Shown: one piece after another, positions 32,991 through 37,196 of the stretch
Layout of the letters: each line of letters starts with the position of its first letter
Position numbering within the stretch: position 1 is the stretch's first letter
NCBI GenBank assembly: GCA_002433595.1
Contig: DJIL01000006.1
Location: 1 to 37,196 of the forward strand
From: a bacterium UBP8_UBA6595
Lineage (GTDB): Bacteria; Margulisbacteria; Marinamargulisbacteria; UBA6595
DNA: 37,196 bases
Direction: 5' to 3'
Position numbers and translations under genes: made by a program
The notes under the pieces: model-generated
Told to the model about the DNA's origin: nothing
Seen by the model: the letters and a program-made list of their open reading frames with translations, nothing else
Database searches by the model: none

Positions 32991-33004
32991 ATTGTTGTTT
33001 TTTT
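32974..33004 (+). terminator. Possible weak intrinsic terminator after topB
   Basis: AATTTAA and TTAAATT form a 7-bp inverted repeat around a 6-nt loop, followed by GTTG and seven T. The stem is only A-T and overlaps the topB stop, so it is weak; it is the only terminator-like structure noticed in the window. Confidence 0.3.
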
Positions 33005-33015
33005 GGCTTGAGTGG

Positions 33016-33044
33016 TGTACATGATTATTTAACTTGTGTACACT
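33016..33044 (+). promoter_or_regulatory. Promoter of the kinase-murA-csaB-tagA-like operon (leaderless)
   Basis: TGTACA (33016-33021), a 17-nt spacer and TACACT (33039-33044) precede the ATG at 33052 by 7 nt. No Shine-Dalgarno site is present. GTGTAC occurs twice, at 33015-33020 and 33036-33041, exactly 21 nt apart, covering both promoter boxes. Confidence 0.55.
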
Positions 33045-33051
33045 TAAGTAT

Positions 33052-33597
33052 ATGAAATTTGGCTTAATTGGACGCAATGGATCAGGTAAAAGTTTAGTGG
33101 GGGAATGGTTTGCTTCTCTAGGGTTTCATGTAACATCTTTATCGGATGAAATTCGACAGGAAGCGGAGCGGCAACACAAGCCATTGGATCGAGATACATT
33201 AACTGAGATTAGCAATCAATTAAAAGCCGCAGAGGGCATGGGTGTTTTGGCCCAGCGTGCGATTCAATCGACACAAGGGTATGACCGGGTGGTATTTGAT
33301 AGCATTCGGCATCCCGATGAAGTCCGTATTCTTAAAGCGAATGGGGTTGTGTTTATGGGTATTGATGCGGCAATGAAGATTCGCTATCAGCGGATTTCAA
33401 ATCGAAAACGCGACACCGATTTTGTGGATTTTGAGACGTTTAAGCAGCAAGATGACGCTGAGTTTTTTGGCGATCGGCCGGCTCAAAATATTCAAGCGTG
33501 CTGGGCACATTGTGATGTTATTGTGGATAATAATCAGGAAGATAAAAATGTGTTATGGGCGGCTGTTGAACAGGTAGTTGGTGCATGGATCGACTAG
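33052..33597 (+). CDS. P-loop nucleotide kinase-like protein (dephospho-CoA kinase/dNMP kinase-like)
   Basis: A 181-residue P-loop kinase-like protein. The Walker A motif GRNGSGKS is at 7-14, and VVFDSIRHPDEVRIL resembles the acidic substrate-contact block of dephospho-CoA and deoxynucleotide kinases. RISNRKRDTDFVDFETFKQQDDAEF looks like a lid region rich in basic residues. ATG 33052 was chosen over the in-frame TTG at 33034, which lies in the promoter. The substrate is uncertain; deoxynucleotide monophosphate or a related small molecule is the best guess. Its last 13 nt overlap murA. Confidence 0.8.
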   Translation: MKFGLIGRNGSGKSLVGEWFASLGFHVTSLSDEIRQEAERQHKPLDRDTLTEISNQLKAAEGMGVLAQRAIQSTQGYDRVVFDSIRHPDEVRILKANGVVFMGIDAAMKIRYQRISNRKRDTDFVDFETFKQQDDAEFFGDRPAQNIQACWAHCDVIVDNNQEDKNVLWAAVEQVVGAWID

Positions 33598-34838
33598 TTA
33601 TACACGGTGGTAATCGATTAAGCGGACATATTGCAGCTTCGGGTGCTAAAAATGCGGTCTTGCCAATTCTAGCGGCCTGTATTTTATTGGATGAACCAGT
33701 CACCCTGCATAATGTGCCGGTACTTATGGATGTTCGGGTGATGATTCGAATGCTAAATGCGCTAGGTTTGCGCGCGGAATACTGCGATACAAATTCGGTG
33801 ACTGTATTTCCAGCCAAGTGTTTAAAAACAATGGCGCCTTATGATTTAGTAACAGCCATGCGAGCGTCGTTTTTCGTTGCTGGTCCCATTTTAGTTCGCA
33901 AAGGATTTGCTAAAGTGTCCTTGCCGGGGGGCTGTGCCATTGGTGCCCGTGTGGTCGATATTCATTTAATGGGGTTTGAAAAAATGGGTGCGACTGTTTC
34001 TGTCGAGCATGGGTTTGTACTTTTAAAGGCGACACAACTGGTGGGCTGTTCAATTGATCTGCCCTTTCCATCGGTAGGTGCAACAGAAAATTTAATGATG
34101 GCGGCCACCTTAGCTCAAGGTACAACGGTGATTAATAACGCTGCGCGAGAGCCTGAAGTTTGTGATTTAGGAAGCTTTTTAAATATAATGGGTGCCAATA
34201 TTACCGGTTTAGGTACGCCGTCAATTACGATTGAAGGAAAACCGCGAATATTGGGAAACAAAGAATACAGTATTATGCCGGATCGAATTGAAGCGGCGAC
34301 ATTAATATTGGCCGGTGTTATTACGGGGGGCGATTTAACAGTTAAGCATATGAATCCCGATGATTTAACGGCATTTTTAGACTGCTTAAGAAAGATGAAT
34401 GTTATTGTTGATTCTGGGGATCGCACTGTTCGGGTACAATCGTCGGGGGAATTTTCCGCCTGCCAATTTGACACCCAGCCGTATCCGGGATTCCCTACGG
34501 ATATTCAGGCGCAACTGATGGCTGTTTTAACGGTTGCCAATGGGGTGAGCATCGTTCGAGAAACAATTTTTGAAAAACGGTTTATGCATGTGAATGAGCT
34601 TCAGCGCATGGGTGCCGTAATTGGGGTTCGCTCAGGTGAAGCTGTTATTGAAGGAGTCCCGCATTTAAGTGGGGCGGATGTACGCATGACCGATTTGCGG
34701 GCGGGTGCTGCGTTGGTTATTGCGGGCTTAGCGGCAAGGGGAACAACTGTTGTACATGGCCTGCAGCACTTATCGCGTGGCTATGAAAATTTAATTGGCA
34801 AGTTGTGTGACCTAGGTGCCAAAATCGAACCCATTTAA
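33585..34838 (+). CDS. murA: UDP-N-acetylglucosamine 1-carboxyvinyltransferase
   Basis: MurA adds enolpyruvate to UDP-GlcNAc, the first committed step of peptidoglycan synthesis. The 417-residue protein has the start MDRLVIHGGNRLSGHI, the GAKNA motif with Lys22 and Asn23, and the catalytic loop PGGCAIGARVVD with Cys117, so it should be fosfomycin-sensitive. The C-terminal blocks QAQLMAVLTVANGVS, RFMHVNELQRMGA and TDLRAGAALVIAGLAA are intact. Its start lies inside the upstream kinase gene and its end overlaps csaB by 23 nt. Confidence 0.98.
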   Translation: MDRLVIHGGNRLSGHIAASGAKNAVLPILAACILLDEPVTLHNVPVLMDVRVMIRMLNALGLRAEYCDTNSVTVFPAKCLKTMAPYDLVTAMRASFFVAGPILVRKGFAKVSLPGGCAIGARVVDIHLMGFEKMGATVSVEHGFVLLKATQLVGCSIDLPFPSVGATENLMMAATLAQGTTVINNAAREPEVCDLGSFLNIMGANITGLGTPSITIEGKPRILGNKEYSIMPDRIEAATLILAGVITGGDLTVKHMNPDDLTAFLDCLRKMNVIVDSGDRTVRVQSSGEFSACQFDTQPYPGFPTDIQAQLMAVLTVANGVSIVRETIFEKRFMHVNELQRMGAVIGVRSGEAVIEGVPHLSGADVRMTDLRAGAALVIAGLAARGTTVVHGLQHLSRGYENLIGKLCDLGAKIEPI

Positions 34839-35778
34839 CCCGCCTCAGTGGGTACAATCCGGGTGCCGGGTTTTGGTAGTTGGGTATTATGGCTATGGTA
34901 ATTTTGGGGATGAATGGTTGCGGTTAATTGCTATTCGGTGGCTGACTCAGCAGGGTATTGGTTCAATTGCGTGTTTGTGGCCAACAACGGCATACATTGA
35001 CGGAATTCAGTATGTAAATCGCTGGTCGATTGGCGCGATAATTCGGTTGATCTGGGCATGCGATGGGATTGTTTATGCTGGGGGCAGTGTATTTCAAGAC
35101 CGAACGTCTCGACGCAGTGTGTGGTATTATGCGGCAATTTTATACTTAGCCAAATGGCTCAATCGGCCGGTATGGTTGTGGGGGCATGGGCTTGGTTCTT
35201 TAAAACTGAGTTCGCGTTGGTTATTAACTCAGGTGGCTCCCCGGCAGTTAATGGTTGATTGTCGGGACGCTGAGTCGTATCAGTTGGCTATGCAAGTATG
35301 GCCCAATGCGGCGTGTGTTCATAGCCATGATTTATCAATTTTGGATAAGTCTCAGGTGCCAATTCGTCCGGATACGTTAATGCCGATGGTGTTGGGATTA
35401 TCGGTTCGAACGGGGTACCCACCAGCGGTGTTGACGTGGTGTCAAAATCAAGGCAAATTGAAAGTACTTCAAACGCAAGAGCCACTCAAATTTGAATCAG
35501 ATAGCGTGCATAATTTAAATACTTATCTTCGCAATAATAATTATCATACTGAAACAATTTTAGACTGGGTGTCTATCAGAGAGGATTTGGCGAATGTGCA
35601 AGGAATTGTATCCATGCGCTACCATGTCTTGGTGGTGGCTCATCAATTGGGTATTCGGTGTATGGGGGTGTCGGCGGACCCTAAAATTCAGTCATTTTGT
35701 ATGGAACATGGGTATCCGTGGGTATCGGATATCGATGTGAGTTGTGCTAAATTGGAGGCTGCATGGCGAACACAGTAA
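34816..35778 (+). CDS. csaB: Polysaccharide pyruvyl transferase (CsaB-like)
   Basis: A 320-residue member of the polysaccharide pyruvyl transferase family, which ketal-links pyruvate from phosphoenolpyruvate to cell-wall sugars. The N-terminal VLVVGYYGYGNFGDEWLRL and the central YAGGSVFQDRTSRRSVWYYAAI are typical of CsaB, and IVSMRYHVLVVAHQLG is the C-terminal signature with the catalytic Arg/His pair. The start is GTG at 34816, within murA; no better start is near the conserved Gly-rich block. In Gram-positives CsaB prepares the polymer that anchors S-layer proteins through SLH domains. Here it sits in a lipid A-making organism, with a tagA/wecG-like gene next to it. Confidence 0.9.
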   Translation: MPKSNPFNPPQWVQSGCRVLVVGYYGYGNFGDEWLRLIAIRWLTQQGIGSIACLWPTTAYIDGIQYVNRWSIGAIIRLIWACDGIVYAGGSVFQDRTSRRSVWYYAAILYLAKWLNRPVWLWGHGLGSLKLSSRWLLTQVAPRQLMVDCRDAESYQLAMQVWPNAACVHSHDLSILDKSQVPIRPDTLMPMVLGLSVRTGYPPAVLTWCQNQGKLKVLQTQEPLKFESDSVHNLNTYLRNNNYHTETILDWVSIREDLANVQGIVSMRYHVLVVAHQLGIRCMGVSADPKIQSFCMEHGYPWVSDIDVSCAKLEAAWRTQ

Positions 35779-36464
35779 CGATGATGGGGTATTCGGTCTG
35801 GCAGCAGAGTTGCCGAGTGTTGATTCAGCAGATTCACGATCGTTTGGCGGTAAGGCAGCCATTTGTGCATATTACTACACTGAATCCTGAAATTATGGTT
35901 CGATCAGAACCCGATATGGCCCATTGGCTGAAACAGTCGTGGGTGTGTGTGGCCGACGGTATTGGGGTTTGCTTACTGGCCCGACGATTTGGAATTCGGG
36001 TACCTCGGTTAACCGGTATTGATCTGGCTATGCAGATCATTCAACGTGGGGTTCCGGTTTATTGTTTGGGGGCGACGGTAGAGCGAATTCAGGCGACGGT
36101 TGATCGGTGCTGGGAGTTATACCCGTCGGCAACAATTGTGGGGTATTCGAGTGGCTATACCGTGGATGATGATTGGGATTCCATTGTATCTGTGCTCAAC
36201 AAGCAACCAACAGTTATTCTGGTTGGCATGGGGTTTCCGTTGCAAGAGCAAGTGATTCAGCGGTTGGCAGCCGAGATCCCCTTTGGCATGGCGATGGGTG
36301 TGGGTGGGATGTTTGATGTGGTGTCGGGGGCGTGTCGCCGAGCGCCTCGGTGGATTCAGATCGTTGGATTGGAATGGGTATACCGAGCGATTCGAGAGCC
36401 TGTTCGGCTAAAACGCTGGCGGTATCTGGTTTCTTTTTTAAAGTTTTTTATTTGTCAGTTTTAA
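35763..36464 (+). CDS. WecG/TagA/CpsF-family glycosyltransferase (GT26)
   Basis: A 233-residue GT26 enzyme. Such proteins transfer N-acetylmannosamine or a related sugar to a lipid-linked GlcNAc. The family blocks VHITTLNPEIMVRS, CVADGIGVCLLARRFG (with the catalytic Asp), RLTGIDLAMQII, VYCLGATVE and VGMGFPLQEQVI are all present, as is the C-terminal GGMFDVVSGACRRAPRWIQIVGLEWVYRAIREP, which contacts the membrane. Its start overlaps csaB by 16 nt. With csaB it suggests synthesis of a pyruvylated ManNAc-containing secondary polymer. Confidence 0.93.
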   Translation: MANTVTMMGYSVWQQSCRVLIQQIHDRLAVRQPFVHITTLNPEIMVRSEPDMAHWLKQSWVCVADGIGVCLLARRFGIRVPRLTGIDLAMQIIQRGVPVYCLGATVERIQATVDRCWELYPSATIVGYSSGYTVDDDWDSIVSVLNKQPTVILVGMGFPLQEQVIQRLAAEIPFGMAMGVGGMFDVVSGACRRAPRWIQIVGLEWVYRAIREPVRLKRWRYLVSFLKFFICQF

Positions 36465-36526
36465 AAAAATGAGGGGATAAGTGCAAGGTTATTTACATAC
36501 GTGTGAATAAATGATAACATTTTTTT

Positions 36527-36557
36527 AACAAATATTTATGTTTATTCAATATTTGTT
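36527..36557. repeat. Perfect 10-bp inverted repeat
   Basis: AACAAATATT (36527-36536) and AATATTTGTT (36548-36557) are exact inverted copies around an 11-nt centre. They lie in the 122-nt AT-rich gap between the tagA-like gene and the DUF4116-repeat gene. No T-run follows, so an operator or other protein-binding dyad is likelier than a terminator. Confidence 0.6.
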
Positions 36558-36586
36558 CATAAAATAACCAATAAGGGGAAATTTAA

Positions 36587-36628
36587 ATCAGTACACAATT
36601 AAAAAAAATCAGTACACAATTAAAAAGT
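36587..36628 (+). repeat. 21-nt tandem duplication at the start of the DUF4116 gene
   Basis: Two adjacent copies of a 21-nt unit (36587-36607 and 36608-36628) differ only in the last two bases. The period keeps the reading frame, and each unit would encode I-S-T-Q-L-K plus one residue. Confidence 0.75.
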
Positions 36629-37196
36629 TGTCAAGAAGAAAAAAATCAAGCAGCAGGACTATTAAGTAGCGGTCAAAATGAAACGCCAGGCGATTTAAGT
36701 GTTTCTGGTGATCTTTGTAATTCTATACTCGATCCAAGGAATAGTGGCATGGTTGTTCAGGGTTATTTATCTCTTAACGATATTAGAAGGACAAATAGGG
36801 TTAGGATAGGCATTGATCTTAAAGCTGGTAATAGAAATCATGTGCTGGACGCGGTGCGGCAAAATGGGTATGCGTTGCAGTATGCGTCTGATAAGCTGAG
36901 AGGGGATAAGGAGATTACGATGGCTGCTATGATTAATAATAGTGGTGCCGGTAAATTTTCTTCTATTGAAGATCAGGATAAGCGTAAAATAGAGGAATTA
37001 ATAAGTAAAAGCGAAAGAGAACTTCAAACTTTGTGTAATAAGAGTGATCAATTTACTACTTTGTTTTGTGTAGTCAAGAATGGCAGGTTGTTGCAGCATG
37101 CGAGTGAGGAATTGAAGGGTAATCGTGAGGTGGTGCTGGCAGCGGTGAGGCAGGATGGGTATGCGTTGGAGTATGCGAGTGAGGAATTGAAGGGTG
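36587..37196 (+). CDS. DUF4116-repeat protein, partial (runs off the right edge)
   Basis: The frame is open from 36587 to the end of the window (203 codons) and contains repeats of DUF4116 type: VLDAVRQNGYALQYASDKLRG, LLQHASEELKG, then REVVLAAVRQDGYALEYASEELKG. A 23-nt stretch at 37098-37120 recurs exactly at 37173-37195, 75 nt later, showing recent duplication. An in-frame TAA at 36584 sets the upstream limit. No ATG occurs before 36749, which has AAGGA 8 nt upstream. The alternative is ATC at 36587, with AAGGGG 8 nt upstream, which would include the 21-nt tandem repeat. Function of DUF4116 is unknown; such repeats occur in long, variable proteins. Composition differs from the neighbours. 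Confidence 0.75.
   Translation, partial: MSTQLKKISTQLKSCQEEKNQAAGLLSSGQNETPGDLSVSGDLCNSILDPRNSGMVVQGYLSLNDIRRTNRVRIGIDLKAGNRNHVLDAVRQNGYALQYASDKLRGDKEITMAAMINNSGAGKFSSIEDQDKRKIEELISKSERELQTLCNKSDQFTTLFCVVKNGRLLQHASEELKGNREVVLAAVRQDGYALEYASEELKG

Noticed and set aside
33034..33051. TTG-initiated extension of the nucleotide kinase
   Set aside because: It runs through the TACACT box, and the conserved P-loop protein begins naturally at MKFGLIG.

Overview
The window is about 37 kb of densely packed bacterial chromosome. It holds some 31 protein genes, one initiator tRNA and almost no non-coding DNA. Genes lie in tight operons, often joined by 4-nt ATGA overlaps. An LpxA-type acyltransferase, SecDF, a long-form HPF, a Tat system and a CdaA-type diadenylate cyclase together point to a Gram-negative (lipid A-bearing), free-living bacterium from a poorly characterised lineage. 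A DUF4116-repeat gene and the overall style recall uncultured marine groups such as Margulisbacteria, but that placement is only a guess.

Layout. Bases 13-5273, minus strand: rpsO-pnp-M16 peptidase-serine hydrolase-diacylglycerol kinase-like gene. Bases 5386-8712, plus: panD-cdaA-panB-cysS. Bases 8799-9704: hpf and a small unknown gene. Bases 9740-13294: tatC-tatB-like-ftsL-like-ftsI-plsC. Bases 13238-18931, minus: nhaC, an EVE-domain gene, a histidine kinase, and a fused pgsA-pssA phospholipid synthase. Bases 19140-20750, plus: tRNA-fMet, a stand-alone AsnC/Lrp ligand-binding domain and an aminotransferase. A minus-strand ABC exporter (20745-22433) is divergent from a sugar epimerase and a GT2 glycosyltransferase. 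Next come a hotdog-LpxA fusion (24379-25608) and lysS. A minus-strand unknown gene (27092-28399) is divergent from secD-secF-topB. The last operon is a nucleotide kinase-like gene, murA, csaB and a wecG/tagA-type gene (33052-36464). The window ends inside a DUF4116-repeat gene.

The most striking points are: (1) a two-domain PgsA-PssA fusion, with both CDP-alcohol phosphatidyltransferase active sites intact and no ATG, GTG or TTG start in front of its first domain; (2) a fusion of a catalytically degenerate FabZ-like hotdog domain to LpxA; (3) about ten operon-leading genes whose best -10 box lies only 4-12 nt before the ATG, with no Shine-Dalgarno sequence, implying widespread leaderless or near-leaderless mRNAs, while rpsO, hpf and its neighbour keep strong Shine-Dalgarno sites; (4) cdaA embedded between the two pantothenate genes panD and panB, with no cdaR next to it; (5) several junctions where AUA, AUU or AUC would be the natural start codon. 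Much of the gene content serves the envelope: phospholipids (plsC, pgsA-pssA), lipid A (lpxA), peptidoglycan and division (murA, ftsI, ftsL-like), secretion (sec, tat) and surface polysaccharide (csaB, tagA-like, epimerase, glycosyltransferase, exporter).
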